From NCBI GenBank assembly GCA_030248065.1, contig JASAMV010007048.1:23171-87170 (forward strand): a stretch of DNA of 64,000 nucleotides, written 5' to 3'. Made by a program: the position numbers and the translations under genes. The notes below the pieces were generated by a model. It worked only from the letters and a program-made list of their open reading frames with translations. It searched no databases and was not told the DNA's origin. This stretch comes from Rhynchonema sp. JSB1_4 (Eukaryota; Nematoda; Chromadorea; Monhysterida; Xyalidae). Positions 30,814 through 41,223 of the stretch are shown piece after piece. Every line of letters begins with the position of its first letter. Positions within the stretch are counted from its first letter, which is position 1.

Positions 30814-32369
30814 TTACGTCGGAGGTGTGCTGGGTTTACGTCGCACCAACACACGAATCAAACGACGTCCAGTCACACCCGGTCGGTTGGCATTGATGGT
30901 GGCCTTGTGAATCAGGGCTTTCATCGGTGATCGTTTCACTGTTGGGCCAGCGGGCTGATGTTTCACATTTGTGTGATCCGTCAAACGTGACGGCCCACTG
31001 CCAGCTACTTTTTGCACACTGCCGGCCGCCAAAGATGCAGTGATCACACGAGTGACTTGGTCAGGCGACGATGTCTTGGTCGTCTTTGTCGTTGTGGGTG
31101 ACGTTGATGGTTTGGCTTGTTTGATGATCGGGCGCAGCTTTTGTTTTTTGGACGGCCGTCCGCGTTTCCGCTTCATGACGATTGCCGCTGCTGCAGCTGC
31201 ACTGGACGTGACACTTTGCGATGTGCTCGGTGATGTTTCATTATCATCATTATCCGACGTTTCAAACACCACATCTTTGTGCATCTGCCTTCGATGTTCG
31301 TTCAGCCTGATCTTGTACGCAAACGAAGTGTCCTTGCACAATTCGCATTTGTGCTTTCGAACGGTCAGATGTCGAGTGGTGACGTGACGTTTGTATTTCC
31401 ACAAGTCCTTGAAGGCAAAATTGCAACAATGATACATGATCTTGCCGTTGTCGTGCACGCGGGCGGCGGATTCGGGACTGTACTCGGCTGGCACACTGAT
31501 CTTGGACAGTCCCACCAATGAGACGCTGCGCGGACGTTTGGCCTTGAACGAATACATCTTGTGTTTCTTCTGCGTCGCCGAGACCATCGATTTCCATTTC
31601 GACGCCAGTGGATCTTTCCGAGGCCGACCCTGGTTCTTTTTTGGTTTCATGAAATCCTGCAACCCACTGCTTGTTGGTGCTAGTGCATCAGCGAGTGGGT
31701 CAAGTTCTGAGTCGGCAACCAGTCCTTTAGGTGACAACGTGTCTTGAAAGGATGTCGATCTCGGTAGCAGCAATGTTTCATCGACTATCATTGGTTCTTG
31801 TTTGACAATAGCTGTGGTTGTGGATTCATCTGGATTCTCATCCTGAGGTTCGGTTTTCGGCGAAATCGCAACGAATGGCACCACGTCTGAGACCGGATCC
31901 ACCAATTTGCCTTGATCAATCAGGGGCGAGATGCTGACTGACAGGGTGGAGACCGGACTCGGAGACGACGGATGATGAGGTTCGAGTGGTGGAGACTAAA
32001 ACATGAAATTATGATAAAACAAAATAATAAAAAATTAACAGTTAAACTTCGCAAACCTCATCGCGCGCTGGTTGATTCATGGCCATAAACATCAAACTGT
32101 CGATTTTGCACTGATGATGATCGATAACTTGATCGATTCGACTCATCTGATTCAACAGTGCCGCCACGGCCTTTCTTGCAAGTGACTGCTCATGACGTAA
32201 ATTTTCGAGACCTGCAACCCACACACACGTATGTACTGTAACATCAATAGCTGTGATGTTTCGCAACAACTGTGTTTGAAAAAAAACACAGATGTAAAGT
32301 TATGAAGAACTCACTAGTGGTCACTTCACTGACAGCGTTGCACATTTCGGGTTGAGAGTTTGGCGCCAT
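30814..32369 (-). CDS. Array unit U22, two fingers plus two AT-hooks
   Basis: Largest unit, predicted 463 aa; exons 32315-32369 (MAPNSQPEMCNAVSEVTTS), 32057-32211 and 30814-31995. Exon 2 starts the right-hand subfamily: LENLRHEQSLARKAVAALLN with RIDQVIDHHQCKIDSLMF. Exon 3 has two VKQE-type sites and an AT-hook QGRPRKDPL (about residue 193). Fingers follow at about 260-309 (CCNFAFKDLWKYKRHVTTRH; CELCKDTSFAYKIRLNEHRRQMH, one residue longer than standard). A 150-residue tail contains a second AT-hook KRKRGRPSKKQK (about 348), poly-Ala and a basic end. AT-hooks bind the minor groove of AT-rich DNA, which supports a chromatin role. Confidence 0.87.
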
Positions 32370-32455
32370 GGTAAATGTGAACAGACCCAATCTAAAAGCA
32401 CACAATTGCAATTTGCATTCACACCACATTATAAAGATAAGTGATATTATCCAAA

Positions 32456-32487
32456 GATAAACTACCCGGATCAGGTATGCTTCGAAC
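32456..32487 (-). promoter_or_regulatory. Shared upstream element, U22
   Basis: Plus-strand gataaactacccggatcagg then tatgcttcgaac, 87 bp above the ATG. This is the start of the variant form with TTCGAA, seen through U28. Confidence 0.5.
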
Positions 32488-32711
32488 TTTTAACGAATAA
32501 TGGTAAACAAATCCTGGTCATCTCTTGGTAAATCAAGATATTTATTGTGGCATAATGTCAATCAAAAACACAACAATTATAAGTGTACGCAGACGTGTGA
32601 TCAAAAACAAACAAAGAAATTTTCCACATTACAACAAACCACTAGCTTATCAACAACAGCAAAGAACAACTGCGCAAGACTTCACGATCTCATCAGTGCA
32701 AACCCCTACAT

Positions 32712-33807
32712 TTATTTTGAAGACTTGGCTTCATAAGATCGCTTGATTCTAGATTTCGATATGAAATGCACCAGTCGCAAATGTCGCTGTAAATTATGTT
32801 TCTGGGCGAACGCTTTGCCGCACTTGATACAGCTGTGCGGCTTGTCACCGGTGTGCTTCAAAGCGTGCGCTCGTAAATGCCATTTCGTCACGAACGTCGC
32901 TGGACAGTGGTCACACTTGTGCGGTCTCACGCCCAGGTGTTTGCTTCGCACATGGAACTGGTATCCGGGCAGGCTCGTTAACGTATGACCACAGTGACAA
33001 GTGTACGTCACTTTGCCGTCGGCCGACACCCGACGTCCGGCTTGGGTACTGTACGTTTCCAAACGTGTGTCTTGCAACGAAGTCGATGGCTCAAAACCGG
33101 CCGATGTTGCAGTTGTGTGGCGCTTTCTGGCGGACGCAAATCGGCGATTCACAATCTTGCGTCGTTTCGGACTGCAGCGTGTTGCGGGATCCTGGGCTAA
33201 CAATGTGTCCAGAAAGGATGTCGATGTCGGCAACAGTAATGTTTCATCGACGATCATTGGTTCAGGTTTGACAACAGCTGCGGTTGTCGATTCATCGTAG
33301 TCTTCATTCTGAGGTTTCGGCACAACGTCTGAGACCGGATCGACTGATTGGCCTTGATGGATCAGGGGCGAGGTGCTGACTGATGTTGCAGAGAACGGCG
33401 TATGCTGGGATATTCCATCGTGAGGTTCGAGTGACACAGACTGGAAGATAAAAATCAGATAAAGCGGCAAAAAACAGAAATAAAATAAATTTTCCATTAA
33501 AGCAACACACACCTCATCACGTGGCTGTTGATTCATGGCCATGAACATCAAACTATCGATTTTGCACTGATGCTGATCGATAACTTGATCAATTCGACTC
33601 ATGTGATTCATCAGTGCCGCCACGGCCTTTTTTGCAAGCGACTGCTCATGACGTAAATAGTCAAGGCCTGCAAAAGGTAGTTGAACTTGCAGATGTTTCA
33701 AAGCAACAAGAAATTGAAATTTGAAAACCAAACCAGAAACCAAAAAACCCACTTGCGGTTACGTCACAAACAACGCTACATATTTCGGGACGTGTGCTTG
33801 GCGCCAT
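32712..33807 (-). CDS. Array unit U23, three-finger C2H2 gene
   Basis: Predicted 312 aa; exons 33753-33807 (MAPSTRPEICSVVCDVTAS), 33513-33667 and 32712-33440. Intron 2 (72 bp) is stop-free and in frame. Exon 3 shares with U22 the segment VKPEPMIVDETLLLP and SPLIHQGQ, then has AGRRVSADGKVTYTCHCG. Three fingers: CHCGHTLTSLPGYQFHVRSKH (CxC type), CDHCPATFVTKWHLRAHALKH and CIKCGKAFAQKHNLQRHLRLVH, linkers LGVRP and TGDKP. A basic tail (SKSRIKRSYEAKSSK) follows. It combines a U22-like N-terminal half with a U24-27-like finger half. An AATAAA lies near 32538. Confidence 0.87.
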
Positions 33808-33893
33808 GACGATGACAGAACCAAATCTGTGAACACTGAAGAAAGAACGAAGATTCACCCACGAAAAACAAATATAAGTGTGACTTTATGACA

Positions 33894-33922
33894 AGTAAGC
33901 CACTCGGATCAGGTTGGCTTCG
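33894..33922 (-). promoter_or_regulatory. Shared upstream element, U23
   Basis: Plus-strand agtaagccactcggatcagg then ttggcttcg, 87 bp above the ATG. Confidence 0.45.
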
Positions 33923-34020
33923 TTGACTGTCAACGAACAACTTTCAACAAATCATGCGTCACCGCTTGGTCAATCGAATGCTTTTATTGTTTAGAAAAGT
34001 CCATCAAAATATGTATAGTA

Positions 34021-34118
34021 TTGGTCGCACAATGACCATAATGAGAATCCATCCAAAACCACCTTGATCTTCAGGATTCCAAAGATGAGCCACGCTTAAC
34101 CACTGCGCCAAAAAAAAA
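34021..34118. mobile_element. 5'-only MITE fragment, TTGGTCGCACAATGAC family
   Basis: The left end ttggtcgcacaatgac follows TA, and the interior gcttaaccactgcgcc matches the copy at 51596. Similarity stops at an A-run/C-run (about 34109-34135) and the right terminus is missing. It lies between U23 and the U24 stop. Confidence 0.65.
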
Positions 34119-34238
34119 AACCCCCCAAAAAACAATATTGTTGTTCAATGCAGCCGTTTATAGCATGGGCAAATGAAATGAAAAACACCTGGATGAATCG
34201 AACAAATGGCAGTCAAACAACAATGAATCAACACACAT

Positions 34239-35782
34239 TCATTTGCATGATTTGACCACGCCAGATTCAATAATTTTCGTTTTTGACATTTTATGTGCCC
34301 CTCGTAGATGCTGGACTAAACAAAGTTTGTGCCTGAATTCTTTGTCACACTTGAAACATTTATGCGGCTTTTCCCCCGTATGCTTCAAGATGTGAATCCG
34401 TAAATGCGATTTCTGTACGAACGTCATGGGACACCATTCACACTTGTGAGGTTTCGCGCCCAAGTGTTTGTTTTGCACATGAAACAAGTATCCAGGTCGA
34501 CTCGTTACCGTATGACCACAACGACAAACGTACGTCACTTTGCCAGCGCTTGATACTCGACGTGCAGCATGATGACTGTAGGGTATCGAAGAGCCCTGCT
34601 GCTGTGGTGATGTTTCACTGGTCGATGCTGCAGTTGCGTGAAGCTTCTGACTGGATTTGCTTCTGCGTTTCACAATCCTACGATTGCTGGGTCCACAGCT
34701 TGGCGTAAGAATGTGACCAGATGAATTATGATCTGATGTCTGCTGCCCTTCTGACCCCTGGATCAATGGCTCAACTTGAACCACAGGCTGCAATGATGCT
34801 TCTTGTTCAGTGACTTGCATGTCCATCACCGGTCGCTGTGATGTTGGAGATATCACAATCTCGCGGTGGTCGAAAATCAGTTCTTCATGTTTTATGGCAC
34901 AATCGTTTGTCGTGTGGGCAAGATTCGACGTGTGTGGCTCGAACTTCATGTCTTCAACCTGCGCGTAATCAACACCATCCTGATCCAACAAGGGAGAGTC
35001 GCTCGTTGACCAGCTTGAGACCGGAACTTGCGGCACGGTCATCATTTCCAACGGCGGTGTTGTTGACTGCACCTGAAGGGTGATTTTCTTGACATCATCA
35101 TAGATCTGATGCTTCGAGTTGATTACCATGTGATTTTCTGACCCCACTACTTTTCACCAGCTAATTGTCCGGACCGAGAGCAACTTTAATGCTATTCGAA
35201 CTGGCAGCATGCATCAGAAGATCTCAATATATTCTTGGTACCAACACGTTTCCAAAGCAGATCCAATCCAATCACCAGGGGGTATTAAACTTGAGCGATT
35301 GAGACTATGCTATTGTATCTGCAGGATCCACAGCCTTGGACTGGCGTAAAAGGTTCTTTCCCAGACTCATAAATCAACTTTTGCGCTGACCAAAACTTCA
35401 GGCATGAGCAAAACTGGTCTTGCGGAAATATCCTTCTGATTCGATACCGCTATTATAAAACAAGCACCGTCAAAAACACAAATCTCACCGGATGAATAAA
35501 GGCTGATTCCGCTTGATTCTGAATCACAAACATCAAGCTATCGACTTTGAATTGATGTTGATCGATAACTTGGTCCATTTGATTCATGTGATCCAACAGT
35601 GACATGATCACTTTCCTGGTCACCGACTGCTCGTGACGCAAAAGCGACAGACCTGCAACATGTGTACATGTACTGAGTGATGTTTCACAGACAGATGAAC
35701 GAACGAACAACAGCACAGTTTACTCGCTTGTTGTGACTTCATTGACAGCGTTACACGCATCGGATTGTGAATTTGGCGCCAT
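34239..35782 (-). CDS. Array unit U24, three-finger C2H2 gene
   Basis: Predicted 350 aa; exons 35728-35782 (MAPNSQSDACNAVNEVTTS), 35489-35652 and 34239-35072. The exon 1 donor is GC (GCGAGT). Exon 2 is LSLLRHEQSVTRKVIMSLLD, ending QAESAFIHP. Intron 2 is 416 bp and contains a frame (MGSENHMVINSKHQ...) that U28 partly preserves. Exon 3 has SSWSTSDSPLLDQDG, AIKHEELIFDH, IVISPTSQ and RIVKRRSKSS. Fingers: CRCGHTVTSRPGYLFHVQNKH, CEWCPMTFVQKSHLRIHILKH and CFKCDKEFRHKLCLVQHLRGAH, then a VVKSCK tail shared with U25. An AATAAA lies near 33981. Confidence 0.83.
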
Positions 35783-35857
35783 GATTGTGACGGACTAATT
35801 CTGTAAATCTGAAAGTAACGTAAGTGTACGCTCCAGAACACATTGCATGTTTAAAAA

Positions 35858-35888
35858 ATAACCAGCCCAGGTCTGGGCCGCTTCGAAT
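35858..35888 (-). promoter_or_regulatory. Shared upstream element, U24 (weak)
   Basis: Plus-strand aataaccagcccaggtctgg then gccgcttcgaat, 76 bp above the ATG. Confidence 0.4.
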
Positions 35889-36099
35889 TTTCAACCAATA
35901 TGTTCGAAAACATCACGGGACCACAATGCGTAAATTGTGTTATTTTTGTCTCTCTCCAGAAACAACATACAGTGTTCGCAACTCAGTTGATCAAAATACA
36001 AAGGCGAAGAGTCAATTGTCACACAGAAATGCAAGAGTAAGCGGCTGATGTCAACAACAATATCCTGAACCTTCAACCCACTTTTGCGCACCACATAGT

Positions 36100-37401
36100 T
36101 CATTTACAAGATTTGACCACATCATACCGAACTTTAGATTTAGATGTTCCGTGTGAGTGAGTCTGCAAATGGTAATCCAAGCCAGCTCGACATTTGTAGG
36201 CTTTGTCGCACCTCTCACATTTGTACGGCTTTTTACCCGTGTGCTTCAACATGTGCTTGCGCAAATATGAAGGGACAATAAACGCCGCCCCACAGACGTC
36301 ACACTTGTAAGGTTTCACAAACGTGTGCTTGCTTTGTACATGGAATCGGTATCCGCTGTCACTCGTGAACGTGAGGCCGCAATGACATTTGTAGATCACT
36401 TTTCCATCAGCTGATAGCCGACGTGCCACTTTGATACTGTAGTCAACGGCATTTGCAGGAACGTGTGGTTTCGAGGTTGATGCTTCACTTGCTGTTGATT
36501 TGGCAGTGATTTGACGACGATTCTCATGCACGAAATTAATTCTGCGTTGCAAAGTCGTGCGCTTGCCGGGACTTGTACGCGACTGAACATAGCGAGACGG
36601 CAAATCTGGTGCTGACATCTGGACGTGTGACGGTGGTGGTGAGGATTGTGGCACTCGACCTACAGGGATCAAAACCAATGGCTGTTGTTGGATCGGTAGT
36701 ATTTCGTCGTTGCTGAAGGCTGAATCATTCGGCGTATTGATTGCCGCTGTAGATGTTTCAACCTCTGGTGCAGGTGATTGGATCACTTCGGGCTCCTTCT
36801 TGCAAACACCCCGATCGACCGAGGGAGAGCCATCGAACAACCAATTTGAGACCGGGACCTCGAGTGCAGAAAATGGTTGAGGAGGTGAAGTTGGTGCAAC
36901 CTGAAGGAACAACACAGAGCGGTTCACATGGACATGATTATCAATCAGGTGGATTTGCACTGATGATGTCCTGATGTGCCGTCTGTCTGTGAAAACGACA
37001 AGAGTATGAAAAACTGTTGCGCTTCAAGATTGCAGACAATTAGCCACAATCAAATAATATTTGAAACAACCTGCCTCCGTTTGAATTGACTGTTCACCAT
37101 TCGTGACCACAAACATCAAACTGTCGATTTTGAACTGATGTTGATCGATGACTTGGTCGATTTCATTCATATGATGCAGCAGCGACAGCACTGCATTCCT
37201 TGTCACCAATTGCTCTTGACGCAAACGTGCCAGACCTGCAACGCTGGTTGGACTAATTGATGTTTCACAATAAAAATCAAAATATTTTAACTTTGAATAA
37301 CATGGAGCTCTATCATGGATGTGTAACTGCGCCGTTGAAAACATACTTGTGGCGACCTCACTGACAGCGTTGCACATTTCGGGATGTGAATTTGGTGCCA
37401 T
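36100..37401 (-). CDS. Array unit U25, three-finger C2H2 gene
   Basis: Predicted 338 aa; exons 37347-37401 (MAPNSHPEMCNAVSEVATS), 37075-37235 and 36100-36900. The exon 2 donor that keeps frame is GC (GAG, then GCAGGT); the nearby GT would give phase 1. Exon 2 is LARLRQEQLVTRNAVLSLLH, ending NGEQSIQTE. Exon 3 has SNWLFDGSPSVDRGVCKKEP, repeated Pro-Gln tracts and VARRLSADGKVIYKCHCG. Fingers: CHCGLTFTSDSGYRFHVQSKH, CDVCGAAFIVPSYLRKHMLKH and CERCDKAYKCRAGLDYHLQTH, linkers TFVKP and TGKKP. There is no clear VKQE; CKKEPE may replace it. Confidence 0.8.
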
Positions 37402-37493
37402 GACGCCAACGGAGCCAAATCTGAACAACCAAATGAACACTAAATGACGGTTTCACACCACAAAATAAAGACAATGGCCAGTTTTTTCAAAAA

Positions 37494-37524
37494 TATACAA
37501 CCCGGAACAGGTTAGCTTTGAACT
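37494..37524 (-). promoter_or_regulatory. Shared upstream element, U25
   Basis: Plus-strand atacaacccggaacaggtta then gctttgaactgtcaac, 93 bp above the ATG. The flank ggccagttttttt is shared with U26. Confidence 0.45.
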
Positions 37525-37731
37525 GTCAACTGATAATTTTCGACAAATCATGCCTCACCAACTGGTCAATCTTTGGATGTTAATTTTATGCAAAAGCTAT
37601 GATTTGAGGCAAAGAACAAAAATTATGGTATAATCAAAAACACAATTCCGGAGCAAAACAAAACGATATGCAGCCGATGCCAGGAAAACAACAACTATGT
37701 GAATCTTGAAGTCAATATTGTACACATTCAT

Positions 37732-39207
37732 TTACTTTGACGAAACAAATCTAATGTTTGATTTAGAAATTCTATGTATCGCTTGTAAATGTGCAACTAA
37801 ACAGTATTTGAGACTGAATGACTTGCCACACTGATTGCATACGAACGGTCTTTCACCAGTGTGCTTCAACATGTGAGCCCGCAATTCCGATGGGACAACA
37901 AATGCCGCCTCGCAGTAGTCACATTTGTGAGGTTTCACACGAATGTGTTTGCTTCGTACGTGATACCAGTAACCGCCTTTGCTGGTAAATGTGCTACCAC
38001 AGCGACAGACGTAGCTCTCTTTGCCGTTGGCCGACACCCGACGTCCTACGTTGATACTGTAAACCCCAGACGTGCCCCGCTGCGTCGTTGATGTTTCACC
38101 AGGACCAGCCGATACCGCAGTTGAGTGGCGCTTTTCTGCGGATCCGATTCTGCGCTTCTTGCGTTTGTTCGCAGCGCGGCGTGGCGTGGCAATGGGAACC
38201 GATAAATGCTTTGTTGATATCTGCTGCCTTTCTGACTCGTGGCCAGCAGCGATCGATGGGACCACAGGAACCAGTTGTTGTTTTACAATATGTGGTGTTT
38301 CATCGTTGCAGATAGTTGAATCGTCAGCGCTGTTGGTTCCCGCAGGAGATGTTTCAAGCTCTGGACTGAGTGACTGCATCAATTCGGGTTCATTTTTGCA
38401 AGCACCCTGTTCGTCCAAGGAAGAATGATCGAACAACCAGTTCGGGACCGGGACGTCGGGTGCGGAAAATTGTTCCGAATGTGCAGTTGATGCAACCTGA
38501 AGGAACAGCCAGAACGGTTTACACAACTTGAAAACTAGTACATTCGCACTGTGATGATGTCCTAATGCACCGCCGTCTATGAAAACGACAAGAGCACTCA
38601 CTTACTGCTGTTGTCACACTAGATTGTACACAATTAGCCATATACAATCAAATGAAGTTTGATACCCTGTACTGGAAATTTATCCTCTAAAAATGTCAGA
38701 TTTTTTCCACGAAAATATAAACCGGTTTTTTTCAGCCATAGGTCGCAGATTAATAGGCCAACTCTTGTGCTGGTCGAACTTAGTGGCACCAGTAAATCTC
38801 ATAATACAATTCTAATACCAGACACGCGACCAAGCAAGACCGTCCCGATCAACAATTGTGATAGCGCCAGTAGAAAGTAAATCTTACCGGATGAACGAAC
38901 GCAGGTTCAGCTTGATTCTGAACAACGAACATCAAACTGTCGACTTTGAATTTAAGTTGATCGACAACGTCGTCCATTTGATTCATGTGATCCAACAGCG
39001 ACATCACCACCTTCCTGGTCACCAATTGCTCATGACGCAAACGTGCCAGACCTACAACGCCAGTTGAATTAAGCTGATGTTTCACAATAAAAATCCAAAC
39101 CTTTAACATGGAGCTCTATCATGGATGTGTAACTGCGCCGTTGAAAACATACTTGTGGCGACCTCACTGACAGCGTTGCACACTTCGGGATGTGAATTTG
39201 GTGCCAT
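37732..39207 (-). CDS. Array unit U26, three-finger C2H2 gene, mosaic
   Basis: Predicted 327 aa; exons 39153-39207 (MAPNSHPEVCNAVSEVATS), 38888-39051 and 37732-38496. Exon 1 and the 3' part of intron 1 are almost identical to U25. Exon 2 and the flanking intron 2 (QAEPAFVHP, donor GTAAGA) instead match U28. Exon 3 again groups with U25/U27 (PNWLFDHSSLDEQGACKNEP). Exon 2 has an unusual DDVVDQLKFKVDSLMF. Fingers: CRCGSTFTSKGGYWYHVRSKH, CDYCEAAFVVPSELRAHMLKH and CNQCGKSFSLKYCLVAHLQAIH, linker TGERP. A nuclear-localisation-like NKRKKRR precedes the fingers. Confidence 0.85.
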
Positions 39208-39320
39208 GACGCCAACGGAGCCAAATCTGAACCAAAACCAAATGAACACTAAAAGTACGAAATAACGGTTTGACGCCACAAAATAAAGGTAAAATATAGG
39301 GGCCAGTTTTTTTCAGAAGA

Positions 39321-39352
39321 TATGCAACCCGGATCAGGTTGGCTTCGAACTG
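39321..39352 (-). promoter_or_regulatory. Shared upstream element, U26
   Basis: Plus-strand tatgcaacccggatcaggtt then ggcttcgaactgtcaac, 114 bp above the ATG. Confidence 0.5.
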
Positions 39353-39656
39353 TCAACAAATGATTTTCGACAAATCATGCCTCACCAACTGCTCAATCGT
39401 TAGATTTTCATTGTTGACAACAGTGTTAAAAAGTTAAAAACCTAACATTGTACAAAGGCATTAGCGTCATCATTTATAACACAGAACAGCAACCATAGCA
39501 CGATAATCAAATGCAAAATTTTAGAGGCGAATAGCAAAACGACATGTAGCCGACATGCATACCATACCACTGACAGAAAACAGAACATTAGCACTTTCAA
39601 GATTGTAAACATACATTCATTCACTTGCTAGATTTGACAAAACCAGGTCGAATTTT

Positions 39657-40879
39657 TTATTTTGAACTTCCATGTACCCGTCGATAATGCGCAACTAAGC
39701 ATTGTTTAAGAAAGAATGCTTTGCCACACTTACTGCATATGTGGGGCCTTTCACCCGTATGCTTCAACATGTGAATCCGCAATTTCGATGGGATGACAAA
39801 GGCCGCCTGGCAGTGGTCACATTTGTGAGGTTTCACACGAATGTGATTGCTTCGTACATGATGCCAGTAACCGCCCTTGCTTGCAAATGTAGGGCCACAG
39901 CGACAAACGTAGCTCACTTTGCCGCTGGCCGACACCCGACGTCCTGCGTTGATACTGTAAGCCGCAGATGTGCCCTGCAGCGTTGTTGATGTTTCATCAG
40001 CCGAAACCGCAGTTGGATGACGCTTTTGGGCGGGTTCGATTCTACGCTTGCCAATTTTATGCTTGCGTTTGTTCGCAGCTGGGCGTGACGTGCGAATAGA
40101 AACCGATAAATTATTTGTCGATATCTGCTGCCCTTCTGACTCCTGGACACCGAGCGATGGCACAACTACAGGGTCCACGATCCCTGGTGGTTGTTTTACG
40201 TCATGTCGTGCTTCATCGTTGCTGATTGTAGAATCGTCAGCACAATCGGCTGTCACAGCAGATGTTTCAAGCTCTGGACTCAATGAGTGCATCAGTTCGG
40301 GCTCATTCTTGCAAACACCCTGATCGACCAAGGGAGATTGATCGAACAACCAGTTCGCGCCCGGCACGTCGAGTGCAGAGGATGGTTCGACAGGTGAGGT
40401 TGGTGCAACCTGAGGGAACAGCCAGAACGGTTTACATGCACATGATAACCAGGTGGATTCGCACTGATGATGTCCTGATGTGCCGTCCGACTGTGAAAAT
40501 GACTAGTGAAAGCGCAGCATTCACTCTTCAAGATTGCTCATAATTAGCCACAATCAAATAATATTGGAAACAACCCGCCTCTGTTTGAATTGGCTGTTCA
40601 CCATTCGTGACTACGAACATCAAACCGTCGATTTTAAATTGATGTTCATCGATAACTTGGTCGATTTGATTCATGTGATCCAACAGCGACATCACCACCT
40701 TCCTGGTCACCGATTGCTCGTGACGCAAACGCGACAGACCTGCAACGCTAGTCGAAATAAGCAGATGTTTCACAAAAATCTTCTACTTTGATTAACATAT
40801 CCAAATGCGTGACAGATAACATACTTGTGGCGACCTCACTGACAGCGGTGCACATTTCGGGATGTGAATTTGGTGCCAT
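39657..40879 (-). CDS. Array unit U27, three-finger C2H2 gene
   Basis: Predicted 322 aa; exons 40825-40879 (MAPNSHPEMCTAVSEVATS), 40579-40739 and 39657-40409. As in U25 the in-phase exon 2 donor is GC (GCGGGT). Exon 2 is LSRLRHEQSVTRKVVMSLLD, ending NGEQPIQTE. Exon 3 has ANWLFDQSPLVDQGVCKNEP, DVKQPPGIVD, NKRKHKIGKRR and AGRRVSASGKVSYVCRCG. Fingers: CRCGPTFASKGGYWHHVRSNH, CDHCQAAFVIPSKLRIHMLKH and CSKCGKAFFLKQCLVAHYRRVH. The stop falls directly after HGSSK, so the basic tail of U24-U26 is lost. Confidence 0.83.
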
Positions 40880-40976
40880 GACGCTGACGCAACAAAAATC
40901 TGTTCACACGAATTAGAAATCCAGATCACTGCAAGTGAATATATTGATGAGATACCAGAAATTAAAGTTTTGTTTG

Positions 40977-41010
40977 TAAATAGACCGCTCTAGCTCGGAA
41001 CGGCTTCGAA
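40977..41010 (-). promoter_or_regulatory. Shared upstream element, U27
   Basis: Plus-strand gtaaatagaccgctctagct then cggaacggcttcgaa, 98 bp above the ATG. Very similar to the U28 copy. Confidence 0.5.
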
Positions 41011-41223
41011 ATCTGAACGAATTTGTTAGAATTGAAAGTGCATGGTGTGTTTTCAAAACTCTGTATTTTTATTTTCGAAACATCCCGAACAAAATATATT
41101 TTCATAAGTCAAAACACAAGGAGCAAACATAAACTGCTGTCGCTTTGAACAACAACGACAGGTTCAATCCCAGCATGGATTCAACTGAGACACAAGCCAA
41201 AGCTAGTCCGCCAGGAAATGTGT

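Noticed and set aside
34105..34135. A-run then C-run as a retroposon tail
   Set aside because: No retroposon body or target duplication is attached. It more likely marks the broken end of a MITE or a sequencing-prone homopolymer.
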